The notes under the pieces: model-generated
What the model was told of the DNA's origin: nothing
What the model saw: only the letters and a program-made list of their open reading frames with translations
Databases searched by the model: none
Shown here: positions 25,850 to 34,156 of the stretch, piece by piece
How the letters are laid out: every line of letters starts with the position of its first letter
Numbering within the stretch: position 1 is the first letter of the stretch
Position numbers and translations under genes: made by a program
DNA from: Catelliglobosispora koreensis DSM 44566
GTDB lineage: Bacteria > Actinomycetota > Actinomycetes > Mycobacteriales > Micromonosporaceae
Length of the DNA stretch: 64,000 nucleotides
Assembly: GCF_000379685.1 (NCBI RefSeq)
Contig: NZ_KB903258.1
Location: 1 to 64,000 of the forward strand
Direction: 5' to 3'

Positions 25850-26065
25850 ATGACCGAGGCAAAGGATCTAGCCGCCGCGGCCAGCAGCACCGACCCACGC
25901 ACCGGGTTACGTGCGGTGGTGGCCTTGCGGAAACTGCTGGAATCGCTTGAAGCGCTCCAGGTGCGCAACGCGCGCAAGCACGGCTGGTCGTGGCAGGAAA
26001 TCGCCGAGGTCCTGCAGGTCAGCAAGCAGGCGGTGCACAAAAAGCACGCCGGACGGGAGACGTGA
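25850..26065 (+). CDS. Small helix-turn-helix protein
   Basis: 71 residues. The C-terminal half is a helix-turn-helix, WSWQEIAEVLQVSKQAVHKK, preceded by a long amphipathic helix (LRAVVALRKLLESLEALQVR) that may dimerise it. Such proteins are regularly paired with stand-alone Clp N-domain genes in actinomycetes. The ATG has no ribosome-binding site, consistent with a leaderless message. The stop overlaps the next ATG by 1 nt. Two palindromes cover its promoter, so autoregulation is likely. Confidence 0.82.
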   Translation: MTEAKDLAAAASSTDPRTGLRAVVALRKLLESLEALQVRNARKHGWSWQEIAEVLQVSKQAVHKKHAGRET

Positions 26066-26616
26066 TGTTCGAGCGATTCACCGACAAGGCCCGTGCTGTC
26101 GTCAAACAGGCAACATCACTGGGGGAACAGTTACACACCAAGCACATTGGCACCGAGCACCTGCTGCTGGCGATGGCGACAACGCCGGGCATCGCCAACG
26201 ACGTGCTGACCGGCGCGGGCGTCGAGGCGGCACGGGTGCGCCAGGACATGGAAACGTTCTACCGTGGGGACGCGGAGGCGCTTGAGGCGATCGGGATCGA
26301 CCTCGACGCGGTCCGCGCGAAGATCGAGGAAACCTTCGGCCCGGGTGCCCTTGATTTCGATCCGCCGCCAGCCAAGAAGAGCTGGTTCCGGCGGACCGTC
26401 AACCACACCCCGTTCACGCCACGGGCCAAGAAGGTCCTTGAGCTTTCCCTGCGGGAAGCGATCGCCCTCAAGCACAACTACATCGGCACCGAGCACATCC
26501 TGCTGGGCTTCCTGCGCGAAGGTGCCGGGCTCGGCGCGAAGATTCTCACTGACCAGGGGTTCGACCTTCGCCAGCTGCGGGAGCTGACGCTCGCTGCTGT
26601 TCCAGCAAAGACCTGA
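26065..26616 (+). CDS. Stand-alone Clp N-terminal (ClpC adaptor-binding) domain protein
   Basis: 183 residues with two Clp-N repeats: MFERFTDKARAVVKQA with KHIGTEHLLLAMA, and FTPRAKKVLELSLREA with NYIGTEHILLGFL. There is no AAA+ ATPase module. In ClpC this domain receives adaptors or marked substrates; a free copy may deliver or sequester substrates or bind phospho-Arg-like signals. Start overlaps the HTH stop (TGATG). Its last 71 nt overlap the convergent ion-channel gene. Confidence 0.85.
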   Translation: MFERFTDKARAVVKQATSLGEQLHTKHIGTEHLLLAMATTPGIANDVLTGAGVEAARVRQDMETFYRGDAEALEAIGIDLDAVRAKIEETFGPGALDFDPPPAKKSWFRRTVNHTPFTPRAKKVLELSLREAIALKHNYIGTEHILLGFLREGAGLGAKILTDQGFDLRQLRELTLAAVPAKT

Positions 26617-26965
26617 TCTCGCGCAACTGGCTCTTGATCTCCTCCTGCTCCTCATGCTGGAACGCGTCGTTGTCCACGATCAGCTTGCTCGCGAAGTGAG
26701 CGGTGATCAGCGGGATCACGATGAGAACCATGAACGAGATGAGCACTCCGCCAAGGATGCGCCCTTGCAAGGTCTTGGGGGCTATGTCGCCATAGCCGAC
26801 TGTCGACGCGGTGACCACGGCCCACCAAATGGAATCGCCAATGCTGACGTTTTCCTCGAACCGGCGGTAGCCAATGGAGCACGCGACGATCAGCCCGATG
26901 TAGGTAAAGATCAGTGCCCGAGGCGAGTTCGTGGCCTTGAGCACGGCGTTCTTGAGCAGATTCAC
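26546..26965 (-). CDS. Two-helix potassium channel
   Basis: 139 residues with two transmembrane helices flanking a pore loop with the K+ selectivity filter TASTVGYGD. A C-terminal cytoplasmic coiled coil (EEQEEIKSQLREIRSLLEQQ) may hold the tetramer together. GTG 26965 (MNLLKNAVL) is chosen; a GTG at 26992 lies inside the terminator hairpin of the upstream gene and is unlikely. No RCK or cyclic-nucleotide domain. Confidence 0.8.
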   Translation of the reverse strand: MNLLKNAVLKATNSPRALIFTYIGLIVACSIGYRRFEENVSIGDSIWWAVVTASTVGYGDIAPKTLQGRILGGVLISFMVLIVIPLITAHFASKLIVDNDAFQHEEQEEIKSQLREIRSLLEQQRASAPAAGEGRTPGQ

Positions 26966-26978
26966 CGCTATATAGTGC

Positions 26979-27009
26979 CGTCCAGGTGCCACTTTGTGGC
27001 ACCTGGACG
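26979..27009 (-). terminator. Terminator of the membrane-protein gene at 27018
   Basis: Perfect 14-bp stem (26979-26992 with 26996-27009) with a 3-nt loop, 8 nt past the stop of the upstream minus-strand gene. It also separates that gene from the ion-channel gene. Confidence 0.7.
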
Positions 27010-27017
27010 TTTGAACG

Positions 27018-27503
27018 TTACGAACCGGCCCCTTTAGCGCCGGCGGTCACCGCTCCGACGATCCAGCCAACAAAAAGGCCGTAGGCAGAGCCTGCGGCCG
27101 CGAGCTGGAACGCCCCCACAAGTGAGGGATTAGCGACGATGAACGCCGTGATAAAGGCGGCCAAGGCTGAGGCGAACACAAGTGCTGCCCACCCCATAAA
27201 GAATCCGCCTGCACCCCCTGAGACGGATTTCGAGACGCCCACAAGGATCAGGGCAACGAAAGCGATGAGGAACAGTGCCCGCAAATCTTGAGCGAGCAAG
27301 TTCCGCATCGCCTCACTGGAGCCGTCAGTTGGCCCAAAAGCCCACCGCGGCCACGTTAGTGTGCGCAGAAACCAGCTCCAGGCGCCGCCATCGTCCTTGA
27401 CATGCCGGTCGAGGTATTCCACGACTGGCGGGTTGCCAAAAATCAGGACGAGCGCGGCGGTGGCGATGGTTCCGGCACCGGCGACTGTACGGGTGCGTGC
27501 CAT
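27018..27503 (-). CDS. Membrane protein, unknown
   Basis: 161 residues with about four hydrophobic segments: one at the N-terminus (TIATAALVLIFG), then three in the second half (LFLIAFVALILVG, MGWAALVFASALAAFITAFIV, AYGLFVGWIVGAVTAG). A hydrophilic loop with WSWFLRTLTWPRWAFGP lies between. I do not recognise a family. It has its own terminator and lies 32 nt from the end of glyS on the same strand. Confidence 0.6.
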   Translation of the reverse strand: MARTRTVAGAGTIATAALVLIFGNPPVVEYLDRHVKDDGGAWSWFLRTLTWPRWAFGPTDGSSEAMRNLLAQDLRALFLIAFVALILVGVSKSVSGGAGGFFMGWAALVFASALAAFITAFIVANPSLVGAFQLAAAGSAYGLFVGWIVGAVTAGAKGAGS

Positions 27504-27535
27504 GTGGACAGTATCCAGCCGCCGATGCTGTGAAT

Positions 27536-28909
27536 CTAGGGCAGCTTTTCCAGGAGAAATAGCTCCAAACGGTCGAGTGAGACCCGTTCTTGCTGCATAG
27601 AGTCTCTGTCGCGAACCGTCACCGCGTTGTCATCGAGCGTATCGAAATCCACCGTTACGCAGTACGGCGTGCCGATTTCATCTTGACGGCGGTAGCGACG
27701 GCCGATAGCACCCGCGTCGTCGAAGTCGACGATCCACCGCTTGCGCAGCTGGGCCGCCAGCTCCTTCGCCTTCGGCGTGAGCCTTTCGTTGCGCGACAAG
27801 GGAAGCACCGCGACCTTGACCGGAGCCAGGCGCGGGTCGAACCGCATGACGGTCCGCTTGTCGACGCCGCCCTTCGTGTTCGGCGCTTCGTCCTCGTCGT
27901 ATGCCTCGAGGAGGAACGCGAGCACGGCACGCGTTAGACCGGCCGCCGGCTCGATGACGTAAGGCATCCAGCGTTCCTGCTTCTCGGCGTCGAAATAGGA
28001 CAGATCCGTGCCGGAATGCTTGCTGTGCGTCGTCAGGTCGAAGTCGGTGCGGTTCGCGATGCCTTCTAGCTCAGAGAACTCGGTGCCACCGAACTGGAAG
28101 CGGTACTCGATGTCGACCGTCCGCTTGGAATAGTGCGACAGCTTCTCTTTCGGGTGCTCGTAGAACCGCATGTTCTCCGGCTTGAGACCCAAGTCGATGT
28201 ACCAGTCCCACCGCTGCTGCAGCCAGTATTCGTGCCACTGCTCGTCGGTGCCAGGCTCGACGAAGAACTCCATCTCCATCTGCTCGAATTCGCGCGTACG
28301 GAAGATGAAGTTGCCCGGAGTGATCTCGTTGCGGAAGCTCTTGCCGATCTGGGCGATACCAAACGGCGGCTTCTTGCGGGCGGTCGTCTCCACGTTCTTG
28401 TAGTTGACGAAAATGCCCTGTGCCGTCTCGGGCCGCAGGTAGTGCAGGCCCTCTTCGCTCTCGACCGGGCCAAGGTAGGTCTTCATCAAGCCGTTGAACA
28501 TCTTCGGCTCGGTGAAGGTGCCCTTGCTACCGCAGTTTGGACAGTTGAGTTCGGACAGTTTGAAGATGGCGTCAGGCTTCTTAGCCAGGAACGCCTCTTC
28601 GAGGTGGTCGGCGCGGAAGCGCTTGTGACAGTTGGTGCACTCGGTGAGCGGATCAACGAACTCGGCGATGTGACCGGACGCCTCCCAGACCTGGCGGGCC
28701 AGGATGATGGCGGAGTCAAGGCCGACGATGTCTTCGCGTTGCTGAACCATCGTGCGCCACCATTGGCGCCTGACGTTTTCTTTCAGCTCGATTCCGAGCG
28801 GGCCGTAATCCCAGGCCGATCGGGTGCCGCCGTAGATTTCGCTAGACGGGAAGACGAAACCCCGGCGTTTGGCCAGGCTGACAACGGATTCAATACGGTC
28901 CGCAGGCAT
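27536..28909 (-). CDS. glyS: Glycyl-tRNA synthetase (class II, alpha2)
   Basis: 457 residues, the homodimeric bacterial/archaeal type. Motif 1 region around IFGSSEIYGG-like [20 protein letters not shown], a zinc ribbon (CTNCHKRF...CPNCGSKG, about residues 96-150), motif 2 [19 protein letters not shown], and the anticodon-binding domain from about 365 ([19 protein letters not shown]). It charges tRNA-Gly. Its position near zur/smtB and in the same region as era, recO and uppS matches actinobacterial synteny. Length is normal. Confidence 0.95.
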   Translation of the reverse strand: MPADRIESVVSLAKRRGFVFPSSEIYGGTRSAWDYGPLGIELKENVRRQWWRTMVQQREDIVGLDSAIILARQVWEASGHIAEFVDPLTECTNCHKRFRADHLEEAFLAKKPDAIFKLSELNCPNCGSKGTFTEPKMFNGLMKTYLGPVESEEGLHYLRPETAQGIFVNYKNVETTARKKPPFGIAQIGKSFRNEITPGNFIFRTREFEQMEMEFFVEPGTDEQWHEYWLQQRWDWYIDLGLKPENMRFYEHPKEKLSHYSKRTVDIEYRFQFGGTEFSELEGIANRTDFDLTTHSKHSGTDLSYFDAEKQERWMPYVIEPAAGLTRAVLAFLLEAYDEDEAPNTKGGVDKRTVMRFDPRLAPVKVAVLPLSRNERLTPKAKELAAQLRKRWIVDFDDAGAIGRRYRRQDEIGTPYCVTVDFDTLDDNAVTVRDRDSMQQERVSLDRLELFLLEKLP

Positions 28910-28984
28910 TGCGAGGTCCCTTTCGGTTAAGCCGCCGGCTGGAATGTCGGCGGAGCGTGATGACGCAACGTTACAGGGCCACCG

Positions 28985-29587
28985 TCAGCCGGTTCGACCG
29001 CATATCTCAAGCTGAGCAGTCTTCGGATCGTTGGCGAAGACATAGGTCACTTGATCGGAGGGCCCACTGCCGTAGCGTTCCGTTACCGGCAGTTTGCCGG
29101 TGTTGATATCGAACTCTCCGATATCGAAGCTCTTCAGATCGCCGCGAGCGCGTTCCCGTGCGGCGAACCGGTCTTTCGTCGTCGCCTGCTGCTGGGCGTC
29201 GCAGAGCAGTTCGTAAGCCTCGTCATATTTCTCGTCCTGGATCGCCTCGAGGTAGCGGGTCATGACGACCTGGGACTGCTCGTTGAGCGCGGCGACCTGG
29301 GCCACACCGAAGCCGAAGATGGCGGTGATCCCGCCGCCGCAACACAACACGAGCGCCGCGCCAGCGATGCCGAGTGCCCAGCCGAGCCGCACACCGCGGC
29401 CTTCAGCCGGCGGTGCCGGAAAGGGAGGCTGCACACCTGGGCCTTGCGGGACCGGCACAGGCTGCGGTTCGTGCGAGCCAGCGGGCGGCTGTGGCACGCC
29501 ATAGGGACCTGCTGCGGGCGCAGCGGCCGGGTGCGTGACCGGCGCAGGGGAAAGGTGCCCTTGCGGCAGCGGCTCCGGCGAAGTCAT
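28985..29587 (-). CDS. Proline-rich single-pass membrane protein, unknown
   Basis: 200 residues. Cytoplasmic Pro/Gln-rich N-terminus (PYGVPQPPAGSHEPQPVPVP), one transmembrane helix (GWALGIAGAALVLCCGGGIT) and an extracellular domain with YLEAIQDEKYDEAYELLCDA, which resembles DUF4878-type lumazine/NTF2-like exported domains. ATG 29587 is chosen; the frame is open to 29779, but that part overlaps the gene upstream. Role unknown. Confidence 0.7.
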   Translation of the reverse strand: MTSPEPLPQGHLSPAPVTHPAAAPAAGPYGVPQPPAGSHEPQPVPVPQGPGVQPPFPAPPAEGRGVRLGWALGIAGAALVLCCGGGITAIFGFGVAQVAALNEQSQVVMTRYLEAIQDEKYDEAYELLCDAQQQATTKDRFAARERARGDLKSFDIGEFDINTGKLPVTERYGSGPSDQVTYVFANDPKTAQLEICGRTG

Positions 29588-29595
29588 GCCCGGAA

Positions 29596-29922
29596 TCATA
29601 CGGCCCGGTCGGAGGCCCGGGTCTGCACTGCGCCGCCAGGCTGTGCCGAGGCTAGCGTCTCGTAGGCGCAGGGCTCCATCAGCGATTGCGCCAGCAGGGG
29701 TGTCGCGGTGACTTTGACGTCGAAGCGGCCGAGCGCCCGGCGGTAAACGCCGACACTTTCCCACTCGGTCAGCAAACACCAGAAGGACGGATCGTCCAGG
29801 GAACGGGTCAGCTCGCCGCGCACATAGCCAGGCGCCTCTGCCAGGGCGGCGAGAGCGGCGTGAGCACGCCCGACGAACCCAGCTTCATCTTCAGTGACCG
29901 TAAAACGGTTGAGTACCAGCAT
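29596..29922 (-). CDS. Antibiotic-biosynthesis-monooxygenase-type (ABM) protein
   Basis: 108 residues with a ferredoxin-like ABM fold: MLVLNRFTVTEDEAGFVGRA, APGYVRGELTRSLDDPSFWC, LLTEWESVGVYRRALG. Family members are cofactor-free monooxygenases or heme-degrading enzymes, many without known substrate. ATG 29922 is preferred over the TTG at 29931, which would collide with the divergent gene. In actinomycetes this gene type is often found near glyS. Confidence 0.75.
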   Translation of the reverse strand: MLVLNRFTVTEDEAGFVGRAHAALAALAEAPGYVRGELTRSLDDPSFWCLLTEWESVGVYRRALGRFDVKVTATPLLAQSLMEPCAYETLASAQPGGAVQTRASDRAV

Positions 29923-29930
29923 TTGATTCA

Positions 29931-30182
29931 ATGCCTGCCATGTCGTTGGAAAAGTTAGCCCGGGTCAACCGTACAGCCGTCTTCTTGATCACCCTCGCCG
30001 TGTTCGTCAGTGCGCTATTCATCGGCGGTTTCATCGGCGGGCTGCTGATTCTGCTCATCGCTGGGCTGTTATCCGCTCTGCTGGCTCAGACCTGGCAGTT
30101 CGTCCCCGGATCCATGCGCATCCTGCGGGCGGCCGTGCTCGTTCTGTTAGTGATCACCGGCCTGTCGATGATCTTCAGATAG
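29931..30182 (+). CDS. Small membrane protein, DUF6703-like
   Basis: 83 residues, three hydrophobic segments (AVFLITLAVFVSALFIGGF, GLLILLIAGLLSALLA, ILRAAVLVLLVITGLSMIF). The pattern RVNR...W..VPGSMRILR looks like a short conserved actinobacterial membrane family; the DUF number is from memory and unverified. ATG 29931 or 29940 could be the start. It is divergent from the ABM gene, starts 8 nt apart. Confidence 0.65.
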   Translation: MPAMSLEKLARVNRTAVFLITLAVFVSALFIGGFIGGLLILLIAGLLSALLAQTWQFVPGSMRILRAAVLVLLVITGLSMIFR

Positions 30183-30211
30183 AACGCTAGTCATATTCAC
30201 CTATGCGTTTT

Positions 30212-30226
30212 TGACAATCATTCTCA
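30212..30226 (+). promoter_or_regulatory. Zur box
   Basis: TGACAATCATTCTCA is a 15-bp near-palindrome (one mismatched pair) close to the actinobacterial Zur consensus TGAnAATnATTnTCA. It lies 20 nt before znuA. With zinc bound, Zur should repress the five-gene operon, including its own gene. Confidence 0.75.
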
Positions 30227-30246
30227 TTTTCGGCAAGAGTGGTTGC

Positions 30247-31161
30247 ATGCTAAAACGGGCTCTCCTAGGCGCCACTCTCGCGCTCGCGACCTTGACCGCG
30301 TGTGGCAATGACGCACCTTCCAACACGGAGAAGGTCGACGTTGTGGCCGGTTTCTACCCGCTGCAGTTCGTGACCGAGCGCGTCGGCGGCCCGCACGTGG
30401 CGGTGACCAACCTGGTGCAGCCCGGCGCCGAGCCGCACGACCTCGAGCTGAAGCCCTCACAGATCGCTCAGGTCAGCAGCGCCGACCTCATCGTCTACCT
30501 CAAGACCTTCCAGCCGGAGCTCGATAAGGCGATCGACCAGAACGCGGCGGGCAAGGCCTTCGACGTGACCACGGTCAGCCCGCTGATCAAGGGCGAGGCA
30601 CACCATCACGAAGGCGACGAGGAGCCGGCCTCCGAAGAGGGTGCCCTCGACCCGCACCTGTGGCTGGACCCCACTCGCCTGGCGACCGTCTCCGACGGTA
30701 TCGCCGCCAAGCTCAGCACGGCCGACCCAGCGCACGCGGCTGAGTACACGGCTAACGCGGCCACACTGCGAGCCGAACTATCCAAACTGGACGAAGAGTT
30801 CACCGCGGGGCTCAAGACCTGCGAACGGCGTGAAATCGTGACAAGCCACGAAGCCTTCGGGTACTTGGCGGACCGCTATAACCTTGAGCAGATAGGCCTG
30901 ACCGGCCTCACTCCGGAGGAAGAGCCCACGCCGCAACGGCTCGCCGAGGTCGCGGCTGAAGCCAAAGAGCACGCAGCGACGACGATCTTCTTTGAGACGC
31001 TCGTCTCCCCACGGGTCGCCGAAACCCTGGCCAAAGAGGTCGGAGCCAAGACCGCGGTGCTGGATCCGCTTGAAGGACTGGAAGCTGGCAGCACGGAAGA
31101 TTACTTTTCCGTGATGCGCGCGAATCTAAAAGCACTGCGAGAAGCGTTGGGTTGTTCATGA
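30247..31161 (+). CDS. znuA: Zinc ABC transporter binding lipoprotein ZnuA
   Basis: 304 residues, cluster A-I metal-binding protein. Lipobox LTACG; His-rich acidic loop (GEAHHHEGDEE) after residue 115; metal-site histidines in GAEPHDLE, DPHLWLDP and TSHEAFGY. It captures Zn2+ (possibly Mn2+) at the cell surface for ZnuB/ZnuC. ATG 30247 starts the signal peptide. The stop overlaps the znuC start by 4 nt, and the Zur box precedes it. Confidence 0.92.
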   Translation: MLKRALLGATLALATLTACGNDAPSNTEKVDVVAGFYPLQFVTERVGGPHVAVTNLVQPGAEPHDLELKPSQIAQVSSADLIVYLKTFQPELDKAIDQNAAGKAFDVTTVSPLIKGEAHHHEGDEEPASEEGALDPHLWLDPTRLATVSDGIAAKLSTADPAHAAEYTANAATLRAELSKLDEEFTAGLKTCERREIVTSHEAFGYLADRYNLEQIGLTGLTPEEEPTPQRLAEVAAEAKEHAATTIFFETLVSPRVAETLAKEVGAKTAVLDPLEGLEAGSTEDYFSVMRANLKALREALGCS

Positions 31162-31919
31162 CCTCTGTCTTACGGATCGAACATGGGGCGGTCGCCTATG
31201 GCGGCCGCCCTGTGCTGCGAGACCTGAACCTCACGGTCAGTTCAGGGGAAGTTGTCGCGATCCTCGGGGCGAATGGCAGCGGCAAGTCCACTTTGATCCG
31301 TGCCGCTCTTGGCTTGGTGCCCCTTGCCTCCGGCCGCATCGAGTTGTTCGGGGTCGCGCAGAAGCGGTTCCGGGACTGGAAGCGCATCGGATACGTGCCA
31401 CAACGGCTCGGCGCTGGCAGCGGGGTTCCCGCGACGGTCCGTGAAGTGGTCGCCGCGGGGCGGCTGGCCAGCCGCGGGTTCCTGCGCCCGCCCCGGCGAA
31501 ACGATAGTTCGGCCGTCACCGAAGCGATCGCGTCGGTCGGCCTGGCTGACCGGTCACGGGACCCGGTTTCGTCGCTGTCCGGCGGGCAGCAGCAGCGCGT
31601 GCTCATCGCGCGGGCGCTGGCCGGGGCACCGGAGCTGCTGATCCTTGACGAGCCCACGGCAGGAGTCGACTCCACGTCACAGGAAGCCTTCGCCGGTGCC
31701 CTGCGCAAGTTTGTCCACAATGGAGGGACCGTCTTGCTCGTGGCACACGAGCTGGGCCCACTGCAACCCGTGATCACGCGCGCGGTCGTCGTCCACGATG
31801 GAGTGATCGCCCATGACGGGCCGGTCCCCCGCCCGGCCGGGCACCACGCCGACCCCGCGCACGACCACGTGCACCCGCACGCGCCACATGACGAGCCTGG
31901 GATCTGGGGCACGCGATGA
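31158..31919 (+). CDS. znuC: Zinc ABC transporter ATPase ZnuC
   Basis: 253 residues. Walker A GANGSGKST, signature LSGGQQQRVLIARAL, Walker B LLILDEPTAGVD. The C-terminus is rich in histidine (HHADPAHDHVHPHAPHDE), which could bind zinc at the inner face. ATGA overlaps with znuA and znuB. It drives zinc import. Confidence 0.92.
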   Translation: MTSVLRIEHGAVAYGGRPVLRDLNLTVSSGEVVAILGANGSGKSTLIRAALGLVPLASGRIELFGVAQKRFRDWKRIGYVPQRLGAGSGVPATVREVVAAGRLASRGFLRPPRRNDSSAVTEAIASVGLADRSRDPVSSLSGGQQQRVLIARALAGAPELLILDEPTAGVDSTSQEAFAGALRKFVHNGGTVLLVAHELGPLQPVITRAVVVHDGVIAHDGPVPRPAGHHADPAHDHVHPHAPHDEPGIWGTR

Positions 31920-32782
31920 TTGACCTGCTGAGTTCCCCGTTCATGCAGCGGGCGCTGATCGGCGTGCTGCTGACCGCCCTTGTCGCACCGACGCTGGGCA
32001 TCTACCTGGTACAGCGGCGCATGTCCCTTATCGGTGACGGCATCGGGCATATCGCGCTCACGGGTGTCGGTTTAGGACTGCTCACGGGCAACCAGCCGGT
32101 CTACACGGCCATCGCGGTCGCCATCGCCGGGGCGATCGCGGTCGAAATGGTGCGCTCCCGTGGGCGTACGTCAGGCGACATGGCCCTGGCCATCATGTTC
32201 TACGGCGGCATCTCCGGTGGTGTCTTCCTCACGGGGCTCGCCAAAGGCAAGAGCAACGCCAACCTCATGACCTACTTGTTCGGTTCACCGCTGACCATCA
32301 CGGAGCAAGATCTGATCGTGATGGGCATCCTCGGCGTCATCGTGCTCGCCGTCACGCTCGGCTTGCGGCCTTGGCTATTCGCGATCTGCCAGGACGAGGA
32401 ATACGCGCGCGTGTCCGGCCTGCCGGTGCGGCTGCTCAACCTGCTGCTGGCTGTCATGGCCGCGGTGACAGTCACCGTCGCGATGCGAGCGGTCGGTCTC
32501 CTGCTCGTCAGCGCTCTCATGGTCGTGCCGGTCGCCGCCGCCCAACTGCTTTCGCGCGGCTTTGGCATGACGATGGCCCTGTCGATGCTTTTCGGCTTGG
32601 TTTCCGGTACGGCCGGTTTCTTCGGTTCGATCCAGCTCGATACGGGAACGGGCGCCACGGTGGTGCTGGCCGCCATTGCCCTATTCACCTTGGTTGCCCT
32701 GGTCACCCCGCTGCTGCGGCGCGTACGCCGACCTCGTCACACGACCTCGTCCAGCGACGCCCCTGAATGGGTTCTCGAGTGA
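31916..32782 (+). CDS. znuB: Zinc ABC transporter permease ZnuB
   Basis: 288 residues, ABC-3 family permease with about eight to nine membrane helices and the conserved RRMSLIGDGIGHIALTGVGL near the N-terminus, which contacts the ATPase. It forms the zinc channel. GTGA overlap with the following smtB. Confidence 0.92.
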   Translation: MIDLLSSPFMQRALIGVLLTALVAPTLGIYLVQRRMSLIGDGIGHIALTGVGLGLLTGNQPVYTAIAVAIAGAIAVEMVRSRGRTSGDMALAIMFYGGISGGVFLTGLAKGKSNANLMTYLFGSPLTITEQDLIVMGILGVIVLAVTLGLRPWLFAICQDEEYARVSGLPVRLLNLLLAVMAAVTVTVAMRAVGLLLVSALMVVPVAAAQLLSRGFGMTMALSMLFGLVSGTAGFFGSIQLDTGTGATVVLAAIALFTLVALVTPLLRRVRRPRHTTSSSDAPEWVLE

Positions 32783-33126
32783 AACTCGTGCCCGAGATGT
32801 CTGCCGGGCCTAGTGACGCTACCGTAATCAATGTGAGCGATGAGGCGTATCAGCGCGCGAGCGAGTTGCTTCGTGCACTCGCGGCCACGGTCCGGGTAGC
32901 CATAGTCACTGAGCTATCGGCCCATGGCGAGCGCTATGTGCACGAGCTAGTCGAGGCACTCGGCGTTCCGCAGCCGCTGGTCTCACAGCACTTAAGGGTG
33001 CTGCGTGGCTCCGCTGTGGTGCGAGCCGAGCGGCGTGGCCGTGAGATCGCCTATTCCTTAGTGGACGAACACATCGCGCACATCGTCGCCGACGCCGTCG
33101 CTCATGTGGGAGAGAAACGACCGTGA
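32779..33126 (+). CDS. smtB: ArsR/SmtB zinc-sensing repressor
   Basis: 115 residues, winged helix with the recognition helix in QPLVSQHLRVLRGSAVV. The last helix has D-x-H-x10-H-x2-E (DEHIAHIVADAVAHVGE), the exact alpha-5 zinc-site spacing of SmtB/CzrA proteins. It should leave DNA when zinc is high. I chose GTG 32779, overlapping the znuB stop; ATG 32767 and ATG 32797 are alternatives. In Mycobacterium, smtB and zur are also adjacent and co-transcribed. Confidence 0.88.
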   Translation: MKLVPEMSAGPSDATVINVSDEAYQRASELLRALAATVRVAIVTELSAHGERYVHELVEALGVPQPLVSQHLRVLRGSAVVRAERRGREIAYSLVDEHIAHIVADAVAHVGEKRP

Positions 33127-33521
33127 CCACCTCCGCCGGGCGCAACACGCGCCAGCGCTCCGCCGTCGCCGCCCTTCTGACCGAAGTGGACGGTTTCCAT
33201 AGCGCGCAAGACCTGCACGCCATGCTCCGTGACCGCGGCACCCGGATCGGCCTCACCACCGTCTACCGCACGCTTCAGGCGCTGGCCGAAGCCGATGAGA
33301 TCGACGTGATGCGCCCGCCAGGTGGTGAACACCTTTACCGGCGCTGCTCAGACGGCCACCACCATCACCTGGTGTGCCGCGGCTGTGGCCGCACGGTCGA
33401 GGTCGTTGGCCCCACCGTGGAAACCTGGGCCGACAAGGTCGCTGCCGAACACGGCTTCGCCGACGTCAGTCACACTCTAGAAATCTTTGGCACGTGTGGC
33501 GAATGCATGAGGAAGGCCTAA
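33123..33521 (+). CDS. zur: Zinc uptake regulator Zur (Fur family)
   Basis: 132 residues. N-terminal winged helix (TTVYRTLQALAEADEI), hinge with GGEHLYRRCSDGHHHHLVC, and two cysteine pairs for structural zinc (CRGCG, CGEC). Together with location behind znuACB-smtB this identifies Zur rather than Fur. With zinc it binds the box at 30212. GTG start overlaps the smtB stop by 4 nt. Confidence 0.92.
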   Translation: MTTSAGRNTRQRSAVAALLTEVDGFHSAQDLHAMLRDRGTRIGLTTVYRTLQALAEADEIDVMRPPGGEHLYRRCSDGHHHHLVCRGCGRTVEVVGPTVETWADKVAAEHGFADVSHTLEIFGTCGECMRKA

Positions 33522-33523
33522 CC

Positions 33524-33541
33524 GGGGGAAAGTAAACCCCC
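33524..33541 (+). other. Short G5/C5 hairpin at the start of the next gene
   Basis: GGGGG (33524-33528), an 8-nt A-rich loop and CCCCC (33537-33541), ending 1 nt before ATG 33542. The purine-rich ribosome site lies in the left arm and loop, so folding could limit translation. Confidence 0.4.
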
Positions 33542-34156
33542 ATGGTGAAGGTTTACGCCGAAAGGCCATGGCGCCTTACCCGGCAGATCATCGCAGACAT
33601 CGCTATGGCTGGCTGGTGTCTACTTTGGATCTGGGCCGGGGTGACGCTCTATGGATTCGTCTCCCGCCTGGCCGCTCCTGGGGCCAAATTGGAAAGTTCC
33701 GGCGCCAAGCTCGCCGGTGACCTGGCTACCGCCCAGGACAAGGCAGGATCGGTGCCTCTCGTCGGCGACGCCCTCGCCTCCCCCTTCGGTGCCGCGGCCG
33801 AGGCCGCCCAGGGCATCGCCGAGGCCGGCCGGTCGCAGCAGGAAACCGTGGGCGACCTCGCGACGGTGCTCGCCTGGTCGACCGCGGTCATGCCGCTGCT
33901 GCTGGCGCTGGCACTGTGGGTTCCGTTCCGGTTCCAGTGGATGCGGGCCGCCACCGCCGCGGTGAAGGTGCGCAAGCGTCCCGGCGGCGCGGAACTGCTC
34001 GCCCTGCGGGCCCTAGCCAAAGCCCCGTTGCGCCGCCTGGCCGACCTCGACGATGACGTCGTGTCGGGCTGGCGCAACGGGGACCAGAGTTGCGTCGACG
34101 CCCTCGCGCGGCTGGAACTGCGTAGCCTGGGCTTGAGCGCTAAACGGCTCAGGTGA
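33542..34156 (+). CDS. Membrane protein, unknown
   Basis: 204 residues. Two transmembrane helices (MAGWCLLWIWAGVTLYGFV near 26-44 and AVMPLLLALALWVPF near 115-130) flank an extracellular Ala/Gly-rich loop (AKLAGDLATAQDKAGSVPLV); the C-terminus is a cytoplasmic basic domain (RKRPGGAELLALRALAKAPL). Topology and composition match a common uncharacterised actinobacterial membrane family; I cannot name it. Convergent with the acyl-CoA dehydrogenase gene, overlapping by 8 nt. Confidence 0.7.
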   Translation: MVKVYAERPWRLTRQIIADIAMAGWCLLWIWAGVTLYGFVSRLAAPGAKLESSGAKLAGDLATAQDKAGSVPLVGDALASPFGAAAEAAQGIAEAGRSQQETVGDLATVLAWSTAVMPLLLALALWVPFRFQWMRAATAAVKVRKRPGGAELLALRALAKAPLRRLADLDDDVVSGWRNGDQSCVDALARLELRSLGLSAKRLR

